Origin: Pseudomonas sp. PDM04 | GTDB taxonomy: Bacteria; Pseudomonadota; Gammaproteobacteria; Pseudomonadales; Pseudomonadaceae | Assembly: GCF_014851765.1 (NCBI RefSeq) | Contig: NZ_JACVAI010000006.1 | Span: 124,001-188,000, forward strand | Length of the DNA: 64,000 nucleotides | Direction: 5' to 3' | Part shown: in pieces, positions 49,655 to 57,793 of the stretch | Layout: the number at the start of each line of letters is the position of its first letter | Numbering within the stretch: position 1 is the stretch's first letter | Notes under the pieces: model-generated | What the model saw: only the letters and a program-made list of their open reading frames with translations | Told to the model about the DNA's origin: nothing | The model's database searches: none | Program-made: the position numbers and the translations under genes

Positions 49655-50315
49655 GCGCGAACTCCCCGTTGCGCGGCAGCTCGCGGAACATGTCGCTGTA
49701 TAGCCGGTACACCACCTTCGAGGCATGGATGACCGTAGCTTGATCGTCCGGGTTGTCGAGCTTGTCCATCAGGGCGCGGTAGGTCTGCATGTGCTCGATA
49801 TCCAGCGAACCATGGGAGCTGAGGTAACTGAAGGCGGTTTCCGGCAGTGCCAGACGCTCGCGAATGCTGCCAACGGCGTGGGTCGCCAGGGCAATGCTGG
49901 TGCCTTCCAGCACGTTGACCATGCCGAACAGGCCCACCGGGTTGCCCCTGGCAATCAGGTCATAGAGGTAGCTGACCATCAACTCGATGGGCAGGCACGG
50001 TTGACCGTCGCGCACACTCGCCCGCTCACCGCCGCAGGCCTCGATGTCGTTGAGGATCCATTGTTCGTGGCCATATTCGTCTTCGATGTATTCGCACACC
50101 GCCTTGCGCAACCATTCCAGGCGCGATGGCAGGCGAGCACCGCAGGCCATCATCAACGGCACGGTATGACGGACGTGGTAATAGGCCTGCGCCAGGAATG
50201 CGCGATAGCTTTCCAGGCTGACATCGCCCGCCAGCGCATCGCGGATGACCGGCAAGTTGAACAACTCGATGCGTTCCTGTTGCGTAGCCGCTTGCAGCCT
50301 GTCAAAAAAACTCAT
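49641..50315 (-). CDS. Heme-oxygenase-like diiron oxidase (HDO/TenA-PqqC fold)
   Basis: The 224-residue all-helical protein carries what looks like a complete HDO metal site: E80-x2-H83 (DEYGHEQ), E137 (NVLEGTS) and H168-x3-D172-x2-H175 (SHGSLDIEHM). Early residues YYHVRHTVP add His47 and His50 near the pocket. Family knowledge: such enzymes use O2 for desaturation, decarboxylation, C-C cleavage or N-oxygenation (UndA, SznF and BesC are examples). It overlaps both neighbours (4 bases with the ligase gene, 14 with the SDR gene), so translation is coupled. The likely substrate is the product of the AMP ligase/acyltransferase steps. The reaction is not predictable. Confidence 0.85.
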   Translation of the reverse strand: MSFFDRLQAATQQERIELFNLPVIRDALAGDVSLESYRAFLAQAYYHVRHTVPLMMACGARLPSRLEWLRKAVCEYIEDEYGHEQWILNDIEACGGERASVRDGQPCLPIELMVSYLYDLIARGNPVGLFGMVNVLEGTSIALATHAVGSIRERLALPETAFSYLSSHGSLDIEHMQTYRALMDKLDNPDDQATVIHASKVVYRLYSDMFRELPRNGEFAHAPV

Positions 50316-51793
50316 GGTGCGGTTTCCTCGGAAAGTGGGGAGTCGGTCAGTGGCGCCCGATAGCGCTCGATAATGGCGTCACGGCGCAGCCGCCCATTGG
50401 CGGTCAGCAAACCGTTGGCGGAGGTGAAGGGTTGATCGAGCCGGGTCCAGTGATGGACCCGGGCATAGTCTGGCAACGCCTCGTTGGCCTGGCGGATGGC
50501 GTCGGCCAGCTGTTGGTCCGTGCAGTCCGCACGGTGCGGCCAGAGCAGCGCATGGTTGTGTGGCATCGCCTCGCCGTGAACGAAGGCCTGAGCGATGTGG
50601 TCGCCTTGGGTCAGTTCGGCCTCCACCCACTCCGGGTTCACGTTGCGCCCGAAACTGGTCACGAACTGATGTTTCTTGCGCCCCTTGAGGTAGAGAAAAC
50701 CCTCGGCATCGAACTCACCGATGTCACCGCTGGGCCACCATGGATCGGTGGTTGGCGCCTCACCCAGGTAGCCCAACAGGATCGAGCCCTTGATCAGCAC
50801 TTCACCGTCCGGCGCCAGGCGCACCTCAAGATTCGGCAACGGCCGCCCGACACTGCCGGGGCGCTGCGCCTGCGGACGATTGAGGCACACCACCGAGGCG
50901 CACTCGGACAAGCCGTACCCCTCGAAAACCGGCAGCCCGACCCGTTCTGCGCGATGCAGCAAGTCTTCGGACACCCGGGCGCCGCCCACAGCGACGAAGC
51001 GCAGGCGCCGTGGATCGAAGGCCTGGTGTTCGGCCGCGCTGACCAGCATCAGCAACAACTGCGGCACCAGGATCAGGCTCTGGGGTGCCCGACTGGCCAG
51101 ACAGCCCAGCAATTGCGGCACATTCACGCTGCTGGCTCCTTGAATCCCCAAGGTGTTCTGGCTGGGCAGGCTCAGGGTCGCGCCGGCATACAACGCGGCA
51201 TAACACCCAATGTTCTCCAGCAGGATTGCCAGGGGCAGCAGCGCCAGATGGTGTTGCGGCTGGGTGGGCTCACTGGCCAGAAACAACTCGCGGGTGACAC
51301 GCAAGAGGCTGTCGGCACTCAGGCAGACCCCCTTGGGCGTCCCCGTGGTGCCCGAGGTAAAGGTCAACTTGGCGGTGCCCTCCGGCATCCGGCTCGTGCC
51401 ACTGAAGGTGCGGCACCAGAACCCGCCGTCCCACTCATAACCCGCCGTTTGCAACTCATCGTGCAACGCTGGCTCGGCGATCACCCGCTCGGCCTGGCTC
51501 TGTTCCAGGCAGTGCTGACGTTGCGTCGGACTGAAAAACGGCGGCAAGGTCACACAGGTCAGGCCTTCGAACAAGGCGGCCAGGTCCCAGAGCATGGCTT
51601 CGACACCATTGTCCAACGCCAGCGCAACCACCCTGACCTGCTTATCGCGCAGGCGTTGCTGGCGATAGCTCACTTCGGCCTGCAGCGCCGCGTAATCCAC
51701 CTTGAGTCGATCGCCCCACAACGCCACGGCATTGGTTTTGCGCTCAGCGTGGTTACGCAGTGCCTGCTTGAATCCTTCCAGTTCAGGCGACAT
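50312..51793 (-). CDS. AMP-dependent acyl-CoA synthetase/ligase family protein
   Basis: The 493-residue adenylating enzyme has the phosphate loop LTFTSGTTGTPKGVCL at about residue 162, the A5-type motif FEGYGLSECASVV, the A7 motif PWWPSGDIGEFDAEGFLYLK and the hinge KGRKKHQFVTSFGRNVNPEW. In the C-terminal catalytic motif the usual Lys appears to be Arg (LTANGRLRRDAI), which could slow adenylation or alter the second half-reaction. Family knowledge: activation of a carboxylate, often a fatty acid, as acyl-AMP and then thioester. It overlaps the thermostable-hemolysin gene by 11 bases. The start at 51793 (MSPELEGFKQAL) avoids a 44-residue extension that would overlap it further. Confidence 0.88.
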   Translation of the reverse strand: MSPELEGFKQALRNHAERKTNAVALWGDRLKVDYAALQAEVSYRQQRLRDKQVRVVALALDNGVEAMLWDLAALFEGLTCVTLPPFFSPTQRQHCLEQSQAERVIAEPALHDELQTAGYEWDGGFWCRTFSGTSRMPEGTAKLTFTSGTTGTPKGVCLSADSLLRVTRELFLASEPTQPQHHLALLPLAILLENIGCYAALYAGATLSLPSQNTLGIQGASSVNVPQLLGCLASRAPQSLILVPQLLLMLVSAAEHQAFDPRRLRFVAVGGARVSEDLLHRAERVGLPVFEGYGLSECASVVCLNRPQAQRPGSVGRPLPNLEVRLAPDGEVLIKGSILLGYLGEAPTTDPWWPSGDIGEFDAEGFLYLKGRKKHQFVTSFGRNVNPEWVEAELTQGDHIAQAFVHGEAMPHNHALLWPHRADCTDQQLADAIRQANEALPDYARVHHWTRLDQPFTSANGLLTANGRLRRDAIIERYRAPLTDSPLSEETAP

Positions 51794-52460
51794 CGCAGGC
51801 TCCCTCGATGGACGTCGCCAGGCCCAGGCGGCCGAACAGGCCGATGTTGCACAGGTGAAGGAATCCAGCGCGGATATTGCCCACGTGCACCCAAGGCTTG
51901 CTTTCGTAATAGCTGCCCCAGGCATGGCGATCTTCGCCCAGCCGCGCGGGGTCGGCGGCGCACAGGGAAACCGGCTTCAACCCCAGGCGATGAAAGCTGT
52001 TCACCAATCCCAGGTTCCCGGTAAAGGCCACCCACTCCAGCCCGCCCATGGCCAGCAGGTACGTCATGGCAATGATGCTCATCCGTGCACTCCCGGTATC
52101 GCTGGCCGCCAGATTGCCGACCTCCACGACGGCAGATCGCGCCACAGCCTGGCCGGCGGCCGCACTGATCAGCGGATCGATCGCCTCGTCCAGGTAACCT
52201 TCCAGAAACAAGGGCCCGGAACTGGCCAGGCGTACGCCGACCACGGCGCTCAGCGCCCCGGACGCATCGCTCATGCCGAACAGCTGCGGCATGAAATGGC
52301 GAATGTCCGCACCGTGAGCCGTCCGAAACCGTTGCTGGATAAAGGATTCGAAGACGCCCCGCTCGGCGTCGCCCGGCAATGCTCTGACAAGCTGCAGCTG
52401 CGGTGCTTCGGCCTGGCCAAACCGCAGCGGCAGCTGCACGTTCCAGTTGTAGTCGGACAT
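51783..52460 (-). CDS. Thermostable hemolysin-family protein (GNAT/LuxI-like fold)
   Basis: The 225-residue protein matches the thermostable hemolysin (delta-VPH) family: FIQQRFRTAHGADIRHFMPQ, VVGVRLASSGPLFLEGYLDE, SAVVEVGNLAASD and LAMGGLEWVAFTGNLGLVNS. There is no signal peptide or transmembrane segment, so a secreted pore-former is doubtful. The order of an Arg-rich N-terminal helix, a GVRL strand and a VEVGNLA strand recalls GNAT-fold acyltransferases such as LuxI-type signal synthases. As first gene of an operon with an acyl-activating ligase, an acyl transfer role is plausible. This reading is inference. The promoter holds two PmrA/QseB-type boxes. Confidence 0.8.
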   Translation of the reverse strand: MSDYNWNVQLPLRFGQAEAPQLQLVRALPGDAERGVFESFIQQRFRTAHGADIRHFMPQLFGMSDASGALSAVVGVRLASSGPLFLEGYLDEAIDPLISAAAGQAVARSAVVEVGNLAASDTGSARMSIIAMTYLLAMGGLEWVAFTGNLGLVNSFHRLGLKPVSLCAADPARLGEDRHAWGSYYESKPWVHVGNIRAGFLHLCNIGLFGRLGLATSIEGACDVA

Positions 52461-52492
52461 TGGAAAACACCTCCCCGGATCAATTGGGGAGA

Positions 52493-52498
52493 AGTATC
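52493..52498 (-). promoter_or_regulatory. Probable -10 box of the thermostable-hemolysin operon
   Basis: GATACT on the minus strand, 10 bases after the proximal PmrA/QseB-type box and 32 bases before the ATG. The spacing is that of PmrA-class promoters, where the activator replaces a -35 box. Confidence 0.45.
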
Positions 52499-52508
52499 AA
52501 AGGGTTTT

Positions 52509-52525
52509 CTTAACGAAGTCTGAAG
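52509..52525. promoter_or_regulatory. PmrA/QseB-type box, proximal
   Basis: CTTAAC-N5-CTGAAG on the plus strand (CTTCAG-N5-GTTAAG on the minus strand). It matches the CTTAAG-N5-CTTAAG consensus of PmrA/QseB with one change in each half and lies 48 bases upstream of the thermostable-hemolysin gene. Confidence 0.65.
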
Positions 52526-52551
52526 GTGGGAAAAACAGGGGCATCGGTGAT

Positions 52552-52568
52552 CTTCAGATTCGCTTAAG
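52552..52568. promoter_or_regulatory. PmrA/QseB-type box, distal
   Basis: CTTCAG-N5-CTTAAG on the plus strand, with one perfect half-site. It starts 43 bases from the proximal box, about four helical turns, so both lie on the same face. It also sits 92 bases before the divergent cytochrome b561 gene and could serve it. Confidence 0.65.
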
Positions 52569-52660
52569 GCTCGGCGGGCAATGTGGCCGGCGCCGGTTCA
52601 GAGACAACCGGACCCGGCTGTCCGAATGAGTCGGCAGCCAACGACCGCAAGAGGCCCCCA

Positions 52661-53203
52661 ATGACCCGCGACAACACCCCGCAGCACTACGGGAAACTCT
52701 CGATAACCCTGCACTGGCTGATGCTGGCACTGTTTGTCGGTGTGTATGGCTGTATTGAAATAAAAGGACTGCTGCCGCGAGGCGATAACATGAGGAGCCT
52801 TTTCCTTGGGCTGCACGGTGTGTTCGGCCTGGGCATTTTTGCCCTGGTGTGGCTGCGTTTGCTCGGGCGCCTGACGCCGCGTCCCGCCATCACGCCGAAG
52901 CCACCCGCCTGGCAGACCGGTGTTTCGCACCTGATGCACCTGGCGCTGTATGGATTGATGATCGGCACACCGGTGCTGGCCTGGTTGATGCTGGCCGCCG
53001 GGGGCAAACCGGTGCCCTACTTCGGCTTCAGCCTGCCGGCACCGATAGCGCTTGACCCGGACTTGGCCAAGCAGCTCAAGTATTGGCACGAACTGCTCGG
53101 CAGTACCGGTTACTGGCTGATCGGTCTGCACGCGGCAGCTGGGTTGTTTCACCATTATTATGTCGGCGACAACACGTTGCGCCGGATGCTGCCGAAGCGC
53201 TGA
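52661..53203 (+). CDS. Cytochrome b561-family membrane protein
   Basis: The 180-residue protein has four hydrophobic segments with the di-heme His pattern: YGKLSITLHWLMLALFVGVY, LFLGLHGVFGLGIFALVWLR, GVSHLMHLALYGLMIGTPVL and GLHAAAGLFHHYYVGDNTLR. The last is the characteristic C-terminal b561 motif. Family knowledge: electron transfer across the inner membrane, often superoxide or quinol related. Homologues near QseBC/PmrAB systems are known to be co-regulated, and the distal PmrA/QseB-type box lies in its upstream region. AAGAGG 6 bases before ATG 52661 decides the start. Confidence 0.9.
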   Translation: MTRDNTPQHYGKLSITLHWLMLALFVGVYGCIEIKGLLPRGDNMRSLFLGLHGVFGLGIFALVWLRLLGRLTPRPAITPKPPAWQTGVSHLMHLALYGLMIGTPVLAWLMLAAGGKPVPYFGFSLPAPIALDPDLAKQLKYWHELLGSTGYWLIGLHAAAGLFHHYYVGDNTLRRMLPKR

Positions 53204-53312
53204 CCTTTTCTGCCTTGAACCCTGGCCCCCCGATGACGATCGACGGGTTCACCCCATGGCGATCCTCTGCTGGGACCACCGCTCAGTCGCTTGATCGCAC
53301 CGCGGGTGCGAA

Positions 53313-53347
53313 GGCTGTCGGCAAACCTCGCTCGCGTGCCGACGGCC
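53313..53347. terminator. Hairpin between convergent cytochrome b561 and fmdB genes
   Basis: GGCTGTCGGCA (53313-53323) pairs with TGCCGACGGCC (53337-53347) over 11 bases with one wobble and a 13-base loop. It ends directly against the fmdB stop codon. There is no T-tract. Confidence 0.5.
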
Positions 53348-53695
53348 TCAATGACTGATCATCCAGGGTCTGCCCGACGCCTTGCCCTTGAGTCCATGCG
53401 GGTTGGCCTTGCTTGGCTCAACGTTCCTGCTGGGACCGCAACAGCCACAACCTTTTGGATGGCGGGCACTGTCGCGATATTCCTCGACCGTCTTCGGCGC
53501 GTGGGCGCTGCGCTCATTGGCGGCAATCGCCTTGCGCGTGTGACCGGCCAGGGTGGCCAGCGCCGGCGCTGACAGGATCACGCGCAGGCTGGGTTTTCCG
53601 CACTCTGGACAAGCGCAGGGCAAGGCGCTGTCGGCCATGGGACGCAGGGCGGTGAAATCACCGCAATCCGGGCAATCGTATTCGTACAAAGCCAT
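53348..53695 (-). CDS. fmdB: FmdB-family zinc-ribbon protein
   Basis: The 115-residue protein has the FmdB zinc ribbon MALYEYDCPDCGDFTALRP, then CACPECGKPSLRVILSAPAL, giving CxxC...CxxC. The C-terminal tail is basic with a Cys cluster (GCGCCGPSR). In Methylophilus, FmdB is a putative regulator encoded beside the formamidase gene; that link is repeated here, as fmdA lies 88 bases upstream on the same strand. Its role in amide use is not biochemically settled. Confidence 0.88.
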   Translation of the reverse strand: MALYEYDCPDCGDFTALRPMADSALPCACPECGKPSLRVILSAPALATLAGHTRKAIAANERSAHAPKTVEEYRDSARHPKGCGCCGPSRNVEPSKANPHGLKGKASGRPWMISH

Positions 53696-53783
53696 GACAG
53701 TACTCCGAAAAAACTGATCTTCCCTGATGGATACCGGCGCACGGTGTTCGTCCTGACGGCACCTGCGCCGGAAACGTCTGCGC

Positions 53784-55013
53784 TTACTTGTCCGGCGCGA
53801 TCGGCAAGTCAATGCTGCCGTCGATAAAGCGTGTCGGGCCGTTGGCATTCGGGTTGATGTCGAACTGGAAGATCTCCGTCGGCAGCCATAACGTGGCGCA
53901 CGCGTTCGGGATGTCGACCACACCGCTGATGTGCCCCTGCACCGGCGCCGAGCCCAACAGGGCATAACCCTGGGCGGGCGAGTAACCAAATTTGGTCATG
54001 TAGTTGATGGCGTTGAGACAAGCCTGGCGGTAGGCAATGTTGACGTCCAGGTAATGCTGCTTGCCGCCCTCATCGACCGAGATACCTTCGAAAATCAGGT
54101 ATTTGTTGTAGGTGGGGATGATCGGGCTGGGTTTGAAGATGGGGCTCTTGATGCCGTACTTTTCCATCCCGCCCTTGATCAGCTCGACGCGCATGTGCAC
54201 CCAGCCGGCCATTTCGATCGCGCCGCAGAAAGTGATTTCACCATCGCCCTGGCTGAAATGCAGGTCACCCACTGACAGGCCCGCACCGTCGACATACACC
54301 GGGAAGAACACCTTTGAGCCACGGGAAAGGTCCTTGATGTCGCAGTTGCCGCCGTGCTCGCGGGGTGGAACGGTGCGGGCACCGGTCGCCGCCGCCATGT
54401 CCCGCTCGGGGCCTTTCATTTTGCCCAGGTGCGCCGTCTTGGCGAAAGGCGGGTTGGCCAGCGGTGGTACGCGCTCAGGATCGGTGTTGATCAGTTCCTG
54501 CTCGCGGCGGTTCCACTCGGCAAGCATCTTGTGGTCCGGCAGGCAGCCAATCAGCCCGGGGTGGATCAGGCCGGCGAATTCGACGCCTGGAATGTGCCGC
54601 GAGCGGGTCATCATGCCCTTGAAGTCCCAGATCGCCTTTTGCGCCGAGGGAAAATGGTCGGTCAGGAAGCCACCGCCATTCTGCCTGGAGAAAAAGCCGT
54701 TGAACCCCCACTGCGAGTCCGCCCGGGCACCGATATCGAGCAGGTCGACCACCAGCAGGTCACCAGGCTCTGCGCCCTGCACGCCGACCGGGCCCGACAG
54801 ATAATGCACCGTGGACAGGTCGACATCGCGCACGTCGCTGGCGTCATCGTCATTCTTGATGGCGCCCGCCGTCCAGTCGTAGGTTTCCAGAATGAAGTCG
54901 TCACCGGGTTTGACCCAGCACGCCATCGGGATATCGGGGTGCCAGCGGTTATGGATCTGCTCGTTTTCCGTGGCAGGCTGGTTCAGGTCAACTTTGATCA
55001 ACACTTCGGTCAT
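53784..55013 (-). CDS. fmdA: Formamidase/acetamidase
   Basis: The 409-residue protein spans the full FmdA_AmdA family. Markers are TENEQIHNRWHPDIPMACWV at the N-terminus, the central GFNGFFSRQNGGGFLTDHFP, GVEFAGLIHPGLIGCLPDHK, PPREHGGNCDIKDLSRGSKV and the C-terminal GYALLGSAPVQGHISGVVDI. Family knowledge: cytoplasmic hydrolysis of formamide, and more slowly other short amides, to ammonia and the acid. It is downstream of a urea/amide-type ABC transporter on the same strand and upstream of fmdB, as in methylotroph fmd clusters. No urease genes are in the window. Confidence 0.93.
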   Translation of the reverse strand: MTEVLIKVDLNQPATENEQIHNRWHPDIPMACWVKPGDDFILETYDWTAGAIKNDDDASDVRDVDLSTVHYLSGPVGVQGAEPGDLLVVDLLDIGARADSQWGFNGFFSRQNGGGFLTDHFPSAQKAIWDFKGMMTRSRHIPGVEFAGLIHPGLIGCLPDHKMLAEWNRREQELINTDPERVPPLANPPFAKTAHLGKMKGPERDMAAATGARTVPPREHGGNCDIKDLSRGSKVFFPVYVDGAGLSVGDLHFSQGDGEITFCGAIEMAGWVHMRVELIKGGMEKYGIKSPIFKPSPIIPTYNKYLIFEGISVDEGGKQHYLDVNIAYRQACLNAINYMTKFGYSPAQGYALLGSAPVQGHISGVVDIPNACATLWLPTEIFQFDINPNANGPTRFIDGSIDLPIAPDK

Positions 55014-55138
55014 GGTGTTTCTCCTTGGGGTATAAATGGGTCAGATCACAGGCGAGCGAAGGCCCTGGGCCTGGGCGACTTCAAACGCGCGGGCCCTGCG
55101 GTGACAGCGGATCAAGCCATTGGAATCGGGTGCAGGCG

Positions 55139-55828
55139 CTATACCGACAGGTAACGACTGATGGTCGCCTCGTCGACATTGGCCCGGTTTTCTTCGATCA
55201 CGAACCGGCCTTTCTCGATCACCAGGAACCGGTCGGCGATCTCCAGGGTGAATGACAGCACCTGCTCGGACACGACGATGGTCAGGTCGCGCAGCGTGCG
55301 GATTTCCTTGAGGGTGCGAGCGATGTCCTTGATCACCGACGGCTGGATGCCCTCTGTCGGTTCATCCAGCAGCAGCACCTTGGGGTTGGTCGCCAGCGCA
55401 CGAGCGATTGCCAGTTGCTGTTGCTGGCCCCCGGAGAGGTTGCCGCCGCGCCGGCTACGCATATCGAACAGCACCGGAAACAGTGCATACAGATCCTCCG
55501 GGACCTTGCCCCTGGCCGAAGCCGGCAGGCCCGTCTGGATATTTTCCAGCACCGTCATGGCGGGAAAGATCATTCGCCCCTGTGGCACGTAGGCCAGGCC
55601 GTGGTCGACCCGGGCGTGGGTTTCCATCGCCGAGATATCCACCCCCTCGACGGTCACCTGGCCACGCCACTGTGGGAGGATGCCCATCAGGCTTTTGAAC
55701 AGGGTGGTCTTGCCCATGCCATTGCGGCCCATGACCGCGACGATTTCCTGCTTGCCGACGGTCAGGTCAAGGTCGTGCAGAATCTGGCTCTGGCCATAAC
55801 CACAGGCCAACTGGTTGATTGCAAACAT
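55139..55828 (-). CDS. urtE: Urea/short-chain amide ABC transporter ATPase (UrtE-like)
   Basis: The 229-residue ATPase has Walker A (GRNGMGKTTLFKSL), the LivF/UrtE-type LAYVPQGRMIFPAMTVLENI, signature NLSGGQQQQLAIARALATNP and Walker B (VLLLDEPTEGIQPSVIKDI). The EGIQPS motif is characteristic of UrtE. The last gene of the transporter set, it is followed by fmdA after 125 bases. Confidence 0.92.
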   Translation of the reverse strand: MFAINQLACGYGQSQILHDLDLTVGKQEIVAVMGRNGMGKTTLFKSLMGILPQWRGQVTVEGVDISAMETHARVDHGLAYVPQGRMIFPAMTVLENIQTGLPASARGKVPEDLYALFPVLFDMRSRRGGNLSGGQQQQLAIARALATNPKVLLLDEPTEGIQPSVIKDIARTLKEIRTLRDLTIVVSEQVLSFTLEIADRFLVIEKGRFVIEENRANVDEATISRYLSV

Positions 55829-55838
55829 GCTGTGCTCC

Positions 55839-56600
55839 TCAGTGGCCCAGATAGACTTCGATGACTTTCGGGTTCTTCTGCACCGACTCCATGCTGCCTT
55901 CGGCGAGCACCTTGCCCTGGTGCAAAACCGTGACCTTGTGCGCGATGCTTTGAACGAACTCCATGTCGTGCTCGATCACCAGAACCGAGCGTCCCTGGCT
56001 GATCCGGTTGAGCAGTTCGGCGGTTTGCGCGCGCTCACTGACGCTCATCCCGGCGACCGGCTCGTCGAGCATCAACAACTCCGGGTCTTGCATCAGCAGC
56101 ATGCCGATTTCCAGCCACTGCTTCTGGCCGTGGGACAACAGCCCTGCCTGTTGCTGCAGCAACTCCCCGAGGAAGATGTCCGCCGCCACTGCATTCACCC
56201 GATCGATCACTTCATTGCTGCGTTTGAAAAACAACGCACCGAACACCGTGCGTCCCTTGGGAAACGACATCTCCAGGTTCTCGAAAACCGTCAGGTTGTC
56301 GTAGATCGACGGTGTCTGGAACTTGCGTCCGACACCCGCACGAACGATGTCGTACTCCTTCATTCTGGTCAGCTCACGGCCTTTGAATTCGATGCTGCCG
56401 CTGGTGGTGCGCGTCTTTCCGCAGATCAGATCCAGCACCGTGGTTTTGCCGGCCCCGTTCGGACCTATCACCACGCGCACTTCGTTGCGATCGATATACA
56501 GATTGAGGTTGTCCACGGCCTTGAAACCGTCGAACGAGACCGTCAACCCCTCGATCGCCAGCACCGGTTTGGGCATGTGAAAAGCGCTCGATTTGCTCAT
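55839..56600 (-). CDS. urtD: Urea/short-chain amide ABC transporter ATPase (UrtD-like)
   Basis: The 253-residue ATPase has Walker A (IGPNGAGKTTVLDLICGKTR), RAGVGRKFQTPSIYDNLTVF typical of LivG/UrtD, signature LLSHGQKQWLEIGMLLMQDP and Walker B (LLMLDEPVAGMS). The SHGQKQWLEIG form marks UrtD. It overlaps the urtC stop by 4 bases and lies 10 bases before urtE. Confidence 0.92.
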   Translation of the reverse strand: MSKSSAFHMPKPVLAIEGLTVSFDGFKAVDNLNLYIDRNEVRVVIGPNGAGKTTVLDLICGKTRTTSGSIEFKGRELTRMKEYDIVRAGVGRKFQTPSIYDNLTVFENLEMSFPKGRTVFGALFFKRSNEVIDRVNAVAADIFLGELLQQQAGLLSHGQKQWLEIGMLLMQDPELLMLDEPVAGMSVSERAQTAELLNRISQGRSVLVIEHDMEFVQSIAHKVTVLHQGKVLAEGSMESVQKNPKVIEVYLGH

Positions 56601-57784
56601 GACTGGGTCTCCAGGGGACGGGGGGCGGCCGCGCTGTCTGCCTGAGTTTCAGCCACGTTGACCGGGGCCACGGGCGGCGGCGCCTTAACGCTTTTTGTGC
56701 CCGGCAGGCGCTGAGCAAGCCATCGGCGGCCATGGCTCTCCCAAACCCCGGCCAGGCCATTGGGGAAGTACATGACAACCGCAATGAACAGCCCGCCCAT
56801 CAGGTACAGCCACAGTTCCGGGAACGACTCGGAGAAGTAGGTCTTGCCATAGTTGACCAGCAATGAACCGTAGACCGCGCCCAGCAGCGACATGCGCCCG
56901 CCCACGGCGGCGAAAATGACCATTTCGATCGACGGCACGATGCCCACGAACGAGGGCGACATGAAGCCCACCTGCAAGGCGAACATGGCCCCGCCAATCG
57001 CGGAAAACCCGGCCGCGACGCAGTACACGAAGATCTTGAACCCGGCGACGTCATACCCCGAGAAACGCACCCGCTCCTCTTTGTCGCGCATCGCCATCAG
57101 CAGGCGCCCCAGCTTGGACGCCAGGATAAACTTGCCGATCAGAATGCAGCCCAGCAGCAGAACGGCATTGATGAAGTACAGGATCAGCTTGGCGCCGTCC
57201 CCGCGGATATCCCAGCCCAGCAACGTCTTCAGATCGGTAATCCCGTTGACGCCTCCTGTCAGGCCCTGTTGGCCGATGATCAGGACGGTGAGGATCAGCG
57301 CAATGGCCTGGGTCACGATGGAAAAATACACATCCCCTACCCGCCGCTTGAACAGCGCCGCACCGATCACCAACGCCAGCAACACCGGCACGGCAATGAC
57401 AGCGATCACGGTGAACGTGAAGCTGTGGAACGGCATCCACAAGGCGGGCAGCTCGGTAATCTGGTTCCAGTCCATGAAGTCGGGAATGCCGGGCGTGGAC
57501 TGGATCTTCGTGCTTTCAGGGTCGCTGGCTTCCAGCTTGAGGAACATGGCCATGCAATACCCGCCCAGCCCGAAGAACACGCCCTGCCCCAGGCTCAGGA
57601 TGCCGCCATAGCCCCAGCACAACACCAGGCCCACCGCGACGAATGCATAGGTCAGGTATTTGCCGACCATGTTCAAGCGGAACGCATCGAGGGTCAGCGG
57701 GAACACCACCAGGATCAGCACGGCGAGCAGCAACAGGCCGACAACGCCCTGTCTGCCGCCCATGAGTTTGTCTATCGTGTTCAT
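56597..57784 (-). CDS. urtC: Urea/short-chain amide ABC transporter permease (UrtC-like)
   Basis: The 395-residue LivM-type permease has about nine transmembrane segments. Markers are CWGYGGILSLGQGVFFGLGG, GLTGGVNGITDL, AMRDKEERVRFSGYDVAGFK and AVGGRMSLLGAVYGSLLVNY. A hydrophilic Pro-rich C-terminal tail (KSVKAPPPVAPVNVAETQAD) extends into the cytoplasm. It follows urtB by 9 bases. Confidence 0.92.
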   Translation of the reverse strand: MNTIDKLMGGRQGVVGLLLLAVLILVVFPLTLDAFRLNMVGKYLTYAFVAVGLVLCWGYGGILSLGQGVFFGLGGYCMAMFLKLEASDPESTKIQSTPGIPDFMDWNQITELPALWMPFHSFTFTVIAVIAVPVLLALVIGAALFKRRVGDVYFSIVTQAIALILTVLIIGQQGLTGGVNGITDLKTLLGWDIRGDGAKLILYFINAVLLLGCILIGKFILASKLGRLLMAMRDKEERVRFSGYDVAGFKIFVYCVAAGFSAIGGAMFALQVGFMSPSFVGIVPSIEMVIFAAVGGRMSLLGAVYGSLLVNYGKTYFSESFPELWLYLMGGLFIAVVMYFPNGLAGVWESHGRRWLAQRLPGTKSVKAPPPVAPVNVAETQADSAAAPRPLETQS

Positions 57785-57793
57785 CAGCGGCCT

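Noticed and set aside
49641..50315. UndA (1-undecene synthase) as the identity of the HDO protein
   Set aside because: It shares the fold and metal motif but is shorter, and it is embedded in a multi-gene operon, unlike the stand-alone undA.
51783..52460. A secreted cytolysin
   Set aside because: There is no signal peptide, transmembrane segment or export gene, and the operon context is biosynthetic. The family name is historical.
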